Assembly: GCA_911728435.2 (NCBI GenBank)
Contig: OU452199.1
Span: 16,440,860 to 16,504,859 of the forward strand
Direction: 5' to 3'
DNA length: 64,000 bases
DNA from: Apoderus coryli
Lineage: Eukaryota > Arthropoda > Insecta > Coleoptera > Attelabidae
The translations under genes were made by a program, and so were the position numbers. Shown in pieces: positions 1 through 11,218 of the stretch. The notes below the pieces were generated by a model, which saw nothing but the letters and a program-made list of their open reading frames with translations, ran no database searches and had not been told where the DNA came from. Position 1 is the stretch's first letter; each line of letters starts with the position of its first letter.

Positions 1-185
1 TCCCTAAGGACATCTCCACTGCTATCACTAGTCAAGGAAATGACTGAAAATACATGCCTGATATACGTTTATAATGTTGTAAATGTAACCACATCTGTTT
101 TATGTTGAAAACAAATTTAGATCTCTTTTACCACTCCCAAATCCATACATAATAAGTTGGGATTTATATCAGTCATGTAAATAAA

Positions 186-3176
186 TTATTGAATAATTAT
201 TGTTGACAGTTTGTCAGAACTAATCTGAGTGCCTTTTGCCGGCAGTTGTTCAAGTATGGAGAGTTGTTCTTCAAATATAGGTTCACACTTTTCATTCCAA
301 AACTTCTCAATATATGGCAATCTTTCTCTAATATCTGTACTCCAATGATGTATCCTACATCGGACCTTAACTTTTTCCGAATTATTAATCTAAAACATAA
401 TGAAATTAGTTAATGTGTATTGTATTAATATAGTGTTAGATTCTCCTACCGTAACAATAATATAAAACTGTTTTCCCTCAATACTCATATCAGGTCCTTT
501 AATTGGTTTGTCAGGTAACGTTATTGCATCTTCAGGTACTACATAACAGCATTTTCTAAATGACACTTTTACGTGCCAAGGCTGTAATATCCATGGTGTT
601 TCGTTATTCATGACAACTGATAGACTCATTGTAGACAAAGATTTAGCAGTCTGAAAGATAATTCAAAATAACTATTATAGTACTCACTTAGTAGTTGTAT
701 GTAGTACGATCTTATGATCTAATATGTTTAGATAATATACTTTTTGGTTAAAAAATATAGAAATAAGGTACATAGCTTAATTAGATCGAATGTGTCTAAC
801 AGTTGGTGTCCAAGGCTCAATACTTGCGCGAATTTTATTCTCATTGTATACATCTCAGTACACACACAATACACCCTCGGTGGTCGCAGTGGAGGGTCCG
901 GCGCAGACCCACTCATTTTGAACCTACCTACACATCTCAGTAACATATAATATAGGCAAGTTCACTATGCGGACACACTTGTATATTATGACGTTTTGAG
1001 AGCAGGCGGCTTGCGATGATCGCTAGGCCGAGCGACTATCGTTGGCGGCTGTCGCTAGGAGGACAGCGCTTCCATAAAACAAGGGTAGGAGTATCATAGC
1101 GATCGTCGCAACACTCTCCCGGAGGGAAGTCAACCTTAAGATCTCGTTTAATTCATGTTATCTATGTGCCCATAAGGTTGCGGCCCTAAAAATGCTGATT
1201 TACGTCAAAAATGACCTACAACACGATTTGCGAGGAAAATAAAAATATCCTCTTTTTTTTCATAAAACTAATCTCCAGATATTCTTGCAAAATGTGTATT
1301 GCATATGGTATAGGGAGCTAATATGCTGGAAGAAACGATGGCCTGAAGAACACGGAAATGTTTGACATGAAATAATGAATCCATTTATTTCATTACATGT
1401 GTTTTGCTTTGAACATCAAACTTAAAAATTAATATGTAAAAATTGCAGTCGATATGATACCGAGGAAATATCTGAATAAAAAATTGAACAAGCGACTACA
1501 TGGTGTTTTCACACTTTAACAGTGTACTTAACGTCTGTTAGAGGTTGATGAGAAACGTATAGGAATGGTACAAAACTATTGCGTTGAGTTGCATTAAGAC
1601 GTTTGAAAGAGGAGTTACGTATACCATCAATGTTTGTTACACTCGAATGAGGTCATTACTCCATCAAAATTAACAGCCAGGCAACTGTTGGACATGATTA
1701 GATTATCTGCGTGCCTGGTCACTCGAGTTAGGCCTATCGGAAAATTCCGAATGCTGCTTGTGTTCCTGTCCAGCTGTAAGTAGAATTTTATATATGCGAC
1801 ATTGTGCATAATCACAGGTAAGACCTTCCCCTAATCAACATACAAGTTAAATAAAATAAATAAATTATCACAATGCAACAATCAGACTTAATATAAGGCA
1901 AAGATTATAAGTATTACTTACCAAGCTGAAATAAAAACATTTATTTTTTTCATTTTAGATGATGGAGAAAAAATTATTCTTACTAATATTGCACTCGATG
2001 AACTGTATCGTTTTTCATCTTTTTTACCATCTACATCCTCATACAATTTACAATTTTCTGGACTCGCATAGACGGCTAATCCAGGCAATAATAACTTATG
2101 ATACGCATAGTTCTTTTTAACATTAATTTTGTCTCCAACATTTCCTAAGCCGTCGACAAATGTTTTTAGGATTACATCGATAGTTGGTTGTTTCTCTACT
2201 AGCGTATGTCTTTGTAATTCGTAAACAAAATGTTTGCTTCGTAGCGTTTTTGGATAGCCTCCTTTGGCAATTAGCGGTGCAGGAAATTTTCGTTTTAAGA
2301 TGTAAGTTGTCTAAAATCATACATACATATTCATCAATTTAATTCCATGTTATGAAATAATAAGCTAGTCACAATAGCGAGACAGTTTCAGTCAGAGCTG
2401 TTAATAACTTGGTAAAAAAATTACTTTTTAAAGTACCTAACGACTAAGTATTTGAAAAGTATCTAGGTTAGTTACTAACTGCTAAATTAATAATTACTTA
2501 TCGGTAATTTCGTTTGTAATAAGTTTAAAAGTATCGATACTTACCAATTGTTATTAGTAACTTAGTTCATTGATACTTTTTAGGCAACTAGTTACTTTTT
2601 AAATTAACTATTTAAGGAACTAACTAGATACTTTTGGTAAGTAACTTAGTTATAGTTTTGTATAAAAGTACCTAACAATTTTTGAAAGTATTTGTTCATA
2701 CTAAAGAAAGCACAAAAGATCTAGTTACTTTTTAAAAGTAATTTTGACAGCTCAGCTCTGATTTCTGTTGCAGTTTTGAGTTTCAGCATGTTTTTGCTGG
2801 CAATGAATACTGATCCTATTTTTTTTTTATTCAATTTCTTGAATAACTAAATTACATTAAATATTTTGAAACATATGTAAGTACAGAACAATTAAAGGTT
2901 TTGAAATCATATGTCTATAAAGAACCGTAAAATAGGGACAGGAAAAGTGATTATTCTATAAAAGAGTTGGCCAAGGTATATTTGAAATTAGTTTTGCAGT
3001 TTTCGCATCCTACTTTCTAAAGGGTGGGTGGTTAAATAAGAGATAGTATGCATACCAAATAAAATCTGTTATTTATGTACTTAGATACTTACCCGCAATT
3101 GCTGCTTTAATATATTTTCAGTACATAAGAAGGCTGTTTTTTCTGAACATGCTACTGTTGAAATATTTTTCCACAT
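186..3176 (-). CDS. mRpL9: mitochondrial ribosomal protein L9 (bL9m), four coding exons
   Basis: Encodes a protein of the mitochondrial large ribosomal subunit, made in the cytosol and acting in the matrix. Coding exons on the minus strand are 3176-3093 (ATG, MWKNISTVACSEK), 2310-1984, 650-450 and 389-186 (TAA at 188-186). Introns have GT donors (GTAAGT, GTAAGA, GTAGGA) and acceptors ending TTTTAG or TTTCAG. All junctions are phase 0, giving 271 residues, close to the roughly 267 of human MRPL9. The L9 core is at about residues 79-111 (GLGNVGDKINVKKNY then LLLPGLAVYASPEN). The C-terminal half has PWILQPWHVKVSFRK and VPEDAITLPDKPI, resembling the animal bL9m C-terminal region. Reading past the donor at 1983 to another GTAAGT at 1921 creates a TGA, so I prefer the donor at 1983. 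The introns carry repeats. No AATAAA is evident just after the stop. Confidence 0.93.
960..1150. repeat. GC-richer imperfect inverted repeat in mRpL9 intron 2
   Basis: This stretch is clearly richer in G and C than its surroundings. It contains GCGATGATCGC-like words near 1014 that reappear inverted near 1100 (AGCGATCGTCGC), flanked by GAGAGCAGG and ACACTCTC. It lies in the intron between mRpL9 exons 3 and 2. It is probably the end of a transposable element, but no family could be assigned. Confidence 0.35.
1650..1815 (+). pseudogene. LINE ORF2 C-terminal remnant in an mRpL9 intron
   Basis: In one plus-strand frame the segment reads ELGLSENSECCLCSCPAVSRI followed by a stop. This matches the Cys/His-rich tail after the RT or RNase H of R1/I/Jockey-type LINEs (usual order: LGL, CRLC, then an ETVEH-like stretch, then LCxCPA). 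The middle ETVEH part is missing, so the copy is deleted as well as decayed. A sister remnant with that middle part is at 30690-30980. It lies antisense inside an mRpL9 intron. Confidence 0.5.
2393..2760. mobile_element. hAT-like MITE in mRpL9 intron 1
   Basis: The 368-bp element begins CAGAGCTG and ends CAGCTCTG, perfect 8-bp termini of the hAT type. Flanking octamers GTTTCAGT (2385-2392) and ATTTCTGT (2761-2768) agree at 6 of 8 positions, as an aged 8-bp hAT target duplication would. The interior is built from repeated words such as AGTTACTTTTTAAA and AAGTAACTTAGTT in both orientations, and has no coding potential. Non-autonomous. Confidence 0.65.
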
Positions 3177-3733
3177 TATGTATAAACAAAAGATTAAAAT
3201 CCAATATTTTAAACAATCGTAACATAAATTAATTAGGAAATTTATACATGAATTCAATAGGTTAATCTATTAAACTTCTTCTTTTTATCTGCGATCTGAA
3301 GTGGTGGGCAATAACCACAGAAATCTTATATTATATATATATACTCTAGAATGATAATCCCGTAGTACAAAAATGTAACCAAAAGTGTAGAGCTGTCCAT
3401 AATGCGCATGATCACCAGTAACTTATTTTTCAACAGGACCGGCTTTGATTAAATGTAATATTATTGTTATATGTATATTTAAAATTAAATTTTACCATTT
3501 GGTAACATTCAAATAAAAAAATGGAATTAAGGAATTTAAGAAATAAAAAATTACATTAAATATCTAAATACTTTATTGTCTAACAGGTACAACCCAATAA
3601 TAATATATCTAAGCAGAAACGAGAAATAAGTAAAAATTCTAATACTGGAAAATATCTTAAGGACTTCAGCATTCTAATTATTTATTTTATTATTATATAA
3701 TATTTGTTTGTTTATACAACCACCTTAGGCGTC

Positions 3734-4398
3734 TTACCACTCTATAGCCTTCAAAGAAGGGGTGCAAGAAACAGTGACTTCACAAATATTTTCCGTGTCC
3801 ATGTAAACCACTTCCATATCATCCGTACTACTCGCAATAGTATTTTGTGACAAAACATGGTTGGCAGAACTTTTATTCTCAGCAATTTCATGGTGGATTC
3901 TATAATTAAGTATATTCCAGTTTAACAACAGAATTCAAACGAACTTTGTATACCTACACAACGTAGGAAATATATTCTTGACATACATATCATGCATTTT
4001 TGACAGACTGCTTTTAAGTAAACAGTGTCTTGATCTCAAACGATTAAGAATTTAACTTGCACTCCCATTTACATAATCTCTTCTTTTCAACAAAAGTTTG
4101 GGAACTGCATCGGGTACGAGGGTGATCCTCTTGCCGTCTTCTCTACAAATGATATCTTCTGCAGCGAAATGCTTACTGCATATGACATTCCCATCACATA
4201 CATTTTCTGTACTAGGATCCCTATGCCCGCATCCAAACATCATGTCTTTTTTTTGTCAAGCTAAAAATGAGTATCATGTCAATGGTATCATATTGACTCA
4301 AACTGAGACTGTTAGAAACCCGAAACAATAACTTACTGAAAATATTTAATACCAGGAATGAGACCTTCATTTTTACACCACAACACTATTCACCTCAT
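3734..4398 (-). pseudogene. THAP zinc-finger gene relic
   Basis: THAP domains are C2CH zinc-binding DNA-binding domains used by host regulators and P-type transposases. Probable exon 1 is 4398-4337 (donor GTAAGT): M-R-stop-IVLWCKNEGLIPGIKYF. Exon 2 starts at 4260 after TTTTTAG and continues in phase with LTKKRHDVWMRA, holding the conserved Trp. The frame then breaks at about 4217, and the next frame gives HRDPSTENVCDGNVICSKHF and LVPDAVPKLLL, which are the C..H pair and the AVP end of THAP. A further exon (about 3922-3734) ends TVSCTPSLKAIEW. The first zinc-ligand Cys position is a TGA and a frameshift splits the domain, so I call it a pseudogene. Exon 2 to 3 splicing is uncertain. Confidence 0.7.
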
Positions 4399-4902
4399 TG
4401 TTTGTTAAATAAACGAACTAAAACCAAAATAACAAATATTAAAAACAATTTTAATCACAAATAGGTCTATCTATCAACAATTAAAATATAGCACGAATAA
4501 AACTATAACTCAATTATAAAACCTATCTGAATTGTTGTGAAGCCGACTCTGACAGATATTCCCACTACGAGAAACGTCATTTGCGAAAACAGACGCTGTT
4601 GCGAAATCTCCTAAATTTAATAAGATTTGCTGAAAACTAAACAGTATGCAATTTTACCGATAACATTTAATTATTTGATTTTGTCAAGCAGTTTCGTATG
4701 ACGCAACATATGGATTTATTTATAAAACAGATATGTCGCATAAATTCTGTAAGGCGAACGACAAAATAGTTTTAAATATGGCAGCTCTGTACTGAAAATA
4801 AGTTACTGAGGAGCATGCGTAGTTCGTGAAAACTCTGCATACCCGTTACACTTTTTGGTATTCGGCTGGATTTAATTAGCATTCTAGAGTACATATATAA
4901 TA

Positions 4903-5479
4903 GGGAGTTAAGGCAAAGCCAGTAAGGTATACGTAAACGTATCTTTTGACATCTACTCATGCGCTCTTTAAATTTATGATACGTTTAACGATACGAAGGC
5001 CGTAGACATATGTACCTCTACGCGTATCGTATACTTAAACATATTGAACCGATTTTTGTCGGAATTACATGAACTTGTACGAATATCTAGAATAGAACAT
5101 TAAAAACTCAATCTAAATTGAAAATTAAGCTAAGCTATTTTGCAATAAATACTTTATTATTATTATTAGTAGAAGTTTATTTTGTAACAATTATAAACAT
5201 TTTTCTGTTATTGTTTATAGGTATACATAATAAAATATATAGGTATTTGGTTAATAATTAAAAAAACAATAATATTAACAACATAGTAAATGGAAGTAGA
5301 AAAATCTAAAATAGTCTTCTCCTCAAGTAAAGTGTTATCTCTACCTTCCGCATATACGATACGTATTGGATGGCACCTTAACTCTATTTTGAATGACTGC
5401 TTATCTAGTGTAAACATAACCAAAATCTCACGTTGACGTATGGAGATACGTATACGTCCTTGGTTTTGCCTTAACTCCC
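4903..5479. mobile_element. TA-flanked TIR element with GATACG motifs
   Basis: Both ends read GGGAGTTAAGGCAAA (right end inverted) and are flanked by TA at 4901-4902 and 5480-5481, so this looks like a 577-bp non-autonomous Tc1/mariner-superfamily element. Subterminal regions are rich in GTATACG, GATACG and CGTATC words in both orientations. The interior has a LINE-like tail (AATAAATACTTTATTATTATT near 5145). No coding capacity is visible. Confidence 0.7.
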
Positions 5480-5513
5480 TAATATAAGATTTCTATGGTA
5501 TGTTCCCTGGCTA

Positions 5514-5634
5514 TGCCACGTTAGTTATGCAACTCAAAATATAGTATATGTTTAATTTAATTAGTTGTCAAAATGAGGCTAAATCAGTAAACTGTATGTT
5601 GAGTTGCATAACTAACTTGTATATTATAATGGCA
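5514..5634. repeat. Short foldback repeat
   Basis: ACGTTAGTTATGCAACTCAA at 5518 is mirrored as TTGAGTTGCATAACTAACTTG ending near 5618, with TGCC and GGCA outside. The whole is about 120 bp with a loop of about 45 bp. It is probably a small MITE of unknown family. Confidence 0.55.
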
Positions 5635-5639
5635 TAAAT

Positions 5640-7400
5640 GACACATAATAAGCAACATTAAGAAATAAGAAATCTAATTTTAATCAATCAGGATGAAGTA
5701 CGGCATTGGCATTGCAAATACTATATCTCATTCTGATTGGTTATAATTAATTATTATTCCTTAATTTTTCTTATGGGTCTCTAGAAGGGTTTAAATTGTG
5801 TCTCTAGCAATGAACTGGTTCTGAATCGTACCCGCAACCAAAGGTATTGTGGAAGATTGTGTTAATCACAAGACATAAGGGTATGTTTTGTGGTGTTAAT
5901 CAAGAATCTAATAATTTAATCCACAATCGTTGAATGATTTCAATCAACGCCATAATCATTTTCGATTAAACCACTTCTGCGCCCTCTTTTAGAGTGGAGC
6001 ATGGAACTCTTGTAGAGTAGAATGTAAAATACGAAAACAACCTGCATAAATATAAAAACATTTCGTATTGGGTGTATAGGTCACTGTTGTACAAGTTTGT
6101 AGTCGACTGTCTACGTCCGCGAGATGCCGCTACCATAACTAACTGTGAAATGTTAATAGACAACTAATATACCGTGTGATTTTCATTTTGATCGGCTAAC
6201 TCTGAATTTTTTTATTCTACTATTTTTTTTATTTTACACAACCGCAAAGTATTTTTATTATTATCTATTAGAAAAATAAGAAGAAATGTACACTAACTAA
6301 TATAAAAAATATAAATAAACAAATAATAGTATTAACGTTATTCAAATGTGCTGCCAGCAAGAATTACATATCGCTCAGTCCGATTGGTAAATAATTCTTT
6401 GTAAGCGTTTTTTATTTCTTGAATTGGAATGACTTTAATAATAATATCTGATAATGCGCTTCAATTCCATAAAATCGATATTCAACGGGTACCCATAGAC
6501 ACGATAGATAGCCCCATAAATAGAAGTCCAGTACAGTCAAGTCAGGGATTCTAGGAAGCCATAGAATTGGGCCATTTCGACCAATCCACCGACCACAAAA
6601 TTAATCAACTGGCGATTACCGAAGTAAACTGTCTGTCTATCGTTGAGAGGTATATTATGCAAATGGTATAAGAGAAAATAATCCAACATTTCCAAATAGC
6701 TATACTAGTTCATATTTCGCTAAAAAAATAAGGGCCGGTAATCCCATCGTAAGTGATATCAAGCCAAACATTTAGATACTATTTTATAATTTTGCTTTTT
6801 GCACTGAACTCGAAACTCTAGATTCTCCGTGGACCAATACCGTCCGTAAATTTTGAGAACTTATCATTCCATTAGTAGAAAAAGTGCATTCGCCCAAGGA
6901 AATAATATTTTTACTATAATTAATTTTGATTTTGCAAATATTGATCAAACTAACAAAAATCACCACACACATGGTATCAAATCATTTCTTTTTCGGTTTT
7001 GCTCAGAAGTCTTAGTTCCTGGATACACTCTGGTATATTGCATATTGCCCTTTATTGTGTAAGGCTACTTTACATTGTTATTTCAAATTAACTGTGACCA
7101 CACAAATAAAGTTTAATGGGACTGTAAATAGCAAAAGTCACAGTCAAATTTGAGAAGTTACTTCCACTAGACAGCATCATTTTACTGTTACTGTATGTAC
7201 CTATATAGTGGCAGGAACTATGTAGTGCCAGTTATTCCCACCCATCACTGCCACGAATAAGGCTGGGTACTTTTCCGGGTTTTAATTCTGTCTAACTTAT
7301 TTCAGAAAAGACAATTTGATTGATATATCAGTGAAGCATCAGTTATCTACTGTAGCCAATTCTAAAAGAAAATGCTGAAAGAAATTACATATTAACTAGT
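5640..7400. other. Intergenic AT-rich DNA, nothing recognised
   Basis: No exon, TIR pair or coding fragment could be supported here. Short open frames (for example 5966-6163 minus and 6853-7062 plus) lack family resemblance and look like chance frames. Confidence 0.4.
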
Positions 7401-7407
7401 AATGATA

Positions 7408-8435
7408 GGGGAAAGGTGTACGAGATGATTCGTTGAGGTAAGATGATCCTTTTCAATTTTGGATAAACTACATATGCCATCTAATGGATTTCTTCCGTAA
7501 TATGTATTTGCCAACACCAGAACGCATTTAGTCAATGTGTAGTAGCGACACATTCAACACGCATAATTTTATGTAAGAAAATAAAAAATATGTGTTGTTG
7601 ATCTATGCGGACGCTGATTTTAAAATACGGTAGGTTACCTGGCAAAACCTTAAGTGCAAATTTTATTGTATTGTTGGCTTGAAGTAGTATTCAATTAAGT
7701 ATTTTAGTCGGCAGAATAAAAGTACAAAGCTTATAGGTTAAGTTACAGAACAAAATAGAACATAATTGTATTTGGGGCAAGATGATTCTTCTGTTGATGT
7801 AACAGATGATCATCTTGAAAACGGAATTGGGAAAGGAATTTCAAATAAAAAAAAGATCGCATATGTTGAAGAGTCAACTTTGTCAGAAGACGACACAGAA
7901 TGCTTATTCTGTACCGAAACTTATTCCAAAGGTAATAAAGGAGAAGGCTGGATACAATGTACTGTTTGTAAAAAATGGGGTCATGAGGCTTGTGCCGGGA
8001 TAGAAAGCGATGACGAAGAGTTCACCTGTGATTTGTGCACAGTTACTCCAGGAAAAAAACGGAGATAATTATAAAGTATTTTTTTTATTCACATACATAA
8101 AATAAATAAATGAAGATTTTTTGATTTTATTTTTTGAATTCTCTACTGAAATCTAGTGATTTCTTAGTAGTTTAGATAAGATGATCTTATGGATCATCTT
8201 GTCCATACTATAGGGATCATCTTGGAGACCCCGGTGTCCAAGATGATCCTTTATTAAGCTTGTTAAAAAATTTAAATAAAATTATGAAACATTACTAAAG
8301 TCGATGTTTTGAACATGAAAATAGTAAGACAAATGAATTTGCTAATAGCACATATTTAGCCGACTTGGGTATGATCGATACTTTTAATTATATAATTATT
8401 TTCCCTTAAGGGGATCAACTCGTACACTTTTCCCC
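7408..8435 (+). mobile_element. Internally deleted pogo-like DNA transposon
   Basis: The left end GGGGAAAGGTGTACGAGATG and inverted right end GGGGAAAAGTGTACGAGTTG form TIRs of about 22 bp, flanked by TA at 7406-7407 and 8436-8437. TA duplications and the PHD-like C-terminal exon inside place it in the pogo part of the Tc1/mariner superfamily. At 1028 bp the catalytic DDE region is missing. AAGATGATC motifs occur near both ends, with four in 72 bp at 8178-8249, and may be transposase-binding sites. Confidence 0.75.
7766..8068 (+). pseudogene. pogo-like transposase C-terminus with PHD-type zinc finger
   Basis: The frame opens without an ATG, consistent with a last exon. After an acidic stretch it reads ECLFCTETYSKGNKGEGW, IQCTVCKKWGHEACAG and FTCDLC, ending KKRR. 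The spacing of C-x2-C, C-x2-C, H-x2-C and C-x2-C is that of the compact PHD-like finger found at the C-terminus of pogo/Jerky-type proteins in insects. It is encoded inside the deleted element at 7408-8435, so it is almost certainly not a functional transposase. A truncated protein that still binds something cannot be excluded. Confidence 0.65.
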
Positions 8436-8612
8436 TAAATAGTATGAACTACTATTTAGAACCTTTTTGCTCTACTTGGGACCAGTTGTTCTAAAAGCCA
8501 CCTGTATCAGAATTATTATTTGTTGGTATTTTGCGCCACTACAATATTATCATTACCAGCTATACTGAACATTACACATTGTCAAAAGGTATTTGAGGTT
8601 AGGATGTCTTAG

Positions 8613-8641
<29 letters not shown>
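8613..8641. repeat. (TA)n microsatellite
   Basis: An uninterrupted TA dinucleotide tract of about 29 bp. Confidence 0.9.
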
Positions 8642-8643
<2 letters not shown>

Positions 8644-8695
8644 CCTACGAGTATGATTGTTTGCAGCATGAGCCGCAGATTTTGACTATGTTAAC

Positions 8696-9131
8696 TTTTT
8701 CTACGACTGTTTTAATGCTTTTGAATAAATTTAACATAATTTTTAGGAAAATATTTGTGTTTCGAAACTTACCCTTGTTAGCGTATAAGCCTAAATACGA
8801 TAAATTAGAAGTATTAAATTGACTAGGTGGTGTTAAACTATATTCACTATCACTGTTTATGTGTTTTGAAATTAGCGAAATACTTAATTATAATTATTAT
8901 TAATTATAAATACCAAAACTGTCAATTTGGTGTTTGTATTTTTGGCGTTGCTATGGTGATTTTTCATGCCCGTCGCTACTTTTGTCATTACCAGGAAGTT
9001 TTATCCTTGCTAGGTAGCTAGTGGGAAATATTATTACGCACGGTTAAATGATAAACAGCATTACAATGTACTACATTTTCAAATCATGATTGAACATATA
9101 TTAAAGGCATTTAGAGACAGTCGTAGAAAAA
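8696..9131 (+). mobile_element. CTACGACTGT-terminal MITE, copy 1
   Basis: The termini are TTTTTCTACGACTGT and, inverted, ACAGTCGTAGAAAAA. The 436-bp body is non-coding and includes GTTGCTATGGTGATTTTTCATG and TTTTGTCATTACCAGGAA. The same body recurs inverted at 31861-32264 and, truncated, at 21857-22095, so this is a dispersed non-autonomous family. No clear target duplication was found. Confidence 0.75.
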
Positions 9132-9309
9132 GGTATTTTACTCTTGACAATTTTTGAAAATTCATCGTAAAAACACACATTAATAGATCGGACTGATTTT
9201 TTCAAATTAATTTTAGACCAAGTCATCCACAAAAGGTCAAATTTCAAATTTTTTTTTTGGTATTTACACCTTACGTCCACTGAATTCACACACATACACA
9301 CCATCACAC

Positions 9310-10090
9310 ACACACTGTATATACAGGGTTAGAGAAAAAAATCCATTCCAAAACTGAGGAGATGTACAATACTTAATTATTTTTTAAGAGCGTCTATTTG
9401 TAAATTATTAGAATAAACCTAATAATTTAACTTTTTTGTTTTTAGATAAGAAAATAATAATAATTAAAATGATAAAAAATTGCGATTTTTGGCAATTTTT
9501 TCTTTTTTTAATAATTTTTTATGAATAAACGGTTAAGGATAACTCATGAAATATGATATCAATAAAAAGTATAGGAAAAGGACTTCTCAAATTTAAAGTG
9601 TCCCATTTAATATTTGCCTATAAAAATGCAATTTAGAAAATGTGACAAACCGGAAAAATTACAAATGTCAATAAAATCCAGTAAAACCGAGAAAACAAGG
9701 GAATTCAAATGAACCGGACACGAAAAATTGATATATTTGTATCTGTTGTTACCGCAACGAACGCCTTAAATTTATGTCAAAATCAACACTTATTTACAAA
9801 CATTTCATGTAATTTTTCTTGTCGTTTAGAGTGTCATTTATTTTCGTTAAAGTATACAGGGCCTCGCATTACGAAAAAGCAAGTTTGGTCTGCTGCGCGT
9901 TTGTGAACTACCCTGTATAATTGAAAACATTTCAGTGCCTAAAAGTTTTGTAAAGGATTTTTTTGTCTATCGCTTAGTTAATCAATTAGGGCATGTTAAA
10001 TTCTCGTCCTGTATACATTTTTAAAATTCCAATACTGATAGTTTCCGAGGTAATCAACTGGAACCTCGTTATAGTACACCCTGTACACAT
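9310..10090. repeat. Dispersed ACAGGGT repeat related to 45801-46869
   Basis: Blocks such as AGAGCGTCTATTTGTAAATT, AATGCAATTTAGAAAATGTG and AACTACCCTGTATAAT recur in the palindromic element at 45801-46869. TATACAGGG lies at 9321 and again near 9855. It looks like one unfolded, diverged arm of that family. Open frames inside are not recognisable. Confidence 0.6.
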
Positions 10091-10675
10091 AGTAGTATTG
10101 TAAGCTCCAAATATCTTATCAACGATGATGTCCATTGAAATATCAAATTCCCAAAAATGTATCTAATATGTAATGGTCGTTCTACATTTTATGTTATGTT
10201 CTTAGGGAAAAATAACAAAGCCTAACGGTTTCCAAGGTTTATAAATCTGCCAATTATTATGGATTGGCAGTGTCAAATTTTTCATGTTTTGTGGAATGAT
10301 TTTATACCGTCATTGTCAACTGGTCGATTTTTTATAGTTATAATATTGTTGTCTAACATCAATCGTGGATTGTGAATCTTAGGACGACGTAAGTAATTTA
10401 AATTAGACAAATTCTGCCAACAGAATATTCATTGCGAATATAATTTTGTAAATCGTCTTGGATCAAATATTTAAATTCCCTGTTTATTTCAAAATTCTAT
10501 TCGGTAGAGATTATCCATTATTCACAAAGTGGATCATGAGCTAAACTGAATATATCAAAGTTGGAAAAATATATAAAATATAATAGAAGATATGAATAGT
10601 GTTGTCGAATATAATTAATGTGTAGAAATTATATTGGGTCTTAGAACGTCCACACAAACAACAATCAGCTTTTAG

Positions 10676-10713
10676 TGCGATGTTTCGTCTTATTATTAAG
10701 ACTTCTTTAAGCA
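10676..10713 (-). ncRNA. Hammerhead-like motif, left palindrome arm
   Basis: Minus-strand order: TGC, TTAAAGA, A, GTCTT, loop AATAAT, AAGAC, GAAACATC, GCA. Stem I (TGC/GCA) and stem II (GTCTT/AAGAC) pair perfectly. The core has substitutions (TTAA for CTGA, and ACATC for ACGTC), so catalysis is unlikely in this copy. Confidence 0.35.
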
Positions 10714-10795
10714 AATAAAGCTTCAAGTTATTACAGACTAAAAATAACTTGTTTGTCTTTGTTATTTTTAGTCTGTAATAACTTGAAGCTTTATT

Positions 10796-10833
10796 TGCTT
10801 GAAGAAGCCTTACTAAGAAGGCGAAACGTCGCA
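10796..10833 (+). ncRNA. Hammerhead-like motif, right palindrome arm
   Basis: Order: TGC, TTGAAGA, A, GCCTT, loop ACTAAG, AAGGC, GAAACGTC, GCA. Stem II is GCCTT/AAGGC here against GTCTT/AAGAC in the other arm, a compensatory change. The core C3 is replaced by T. Confidence 0.4.
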
Positions 10834-11032
10834 CTACAAGCTGATTGTTGTTTGTATGGACGTTCTAAGACCCAATATAATTTCTACACAATAATAAAAT
10901 ATAATATAAAACAAAAAATTATATCATTATATTATCAATTAAATCGTCAAAACAAAACGGCACACGTTATATAAATTGTAAATATTTTTTCAACAACTTG
11001 CGTGTTAATGTAACAAGACTTTGTGTTGTACA

Positions 11033-11218
11033 TTTGCTTCACACTAACATACTTTCACCAGATGGGCCATTTCGTTGATCCACAACTTATCAGTAGTGAT
11101 CGGCAAGTTATTGCCTAAAATATTGGAAATTTGAATCACATAGGCTGGTAATCACCACTGATCAGTTGTTGATCAAAGGAACTGCCAGTCTGGTTAGATC
11201 ATCGTAGTGTGAAGCAAA
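11033..11218. mobile_element. Small TIR element (TTTGCTTCACACTA ends)
   Basis: TTTGCTTCACACTA at the left is mirrored at the right as TAGTGTGAAGCAAA. Further inside, TCGTTGATC and GATCAAAGGA, and TCAGTAGTGATC and AATCACCACTGATC, also pair imperfectly. It is 186 bp and non-coding. GTGAAGCAAAT also occurs alone at 12510. Confidence 0.6.

Larger units (their letters stand above)
10621..10888. mobile_element. Near-perfect palindrome with two hammerhead-like motifs
   Basis: Arm 10621-10748 (GTGTAGAAATTATATTGGGT onward) is the reverse complement of 10761-10888, with a loop of about 12 bp. Each arm contains one GAAG-hairpin-GAAAC motif (10676-10713 minus; 10796-10833 plus). The arms differ at a few places, so the structure is not a recent sequencing palindrome. 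Head-to-head copies like this are known for Penelope-like elements; that assignment is inferred. Confidence 0.6.

Noticed and set aside
1984..2310. Minus-strand ORF 2123-2320 as a separate gene
   Set aside because: It is an out-of-frame reading of mRpL9 exon 2; the true frame has clear L9 homology and splices in phase.
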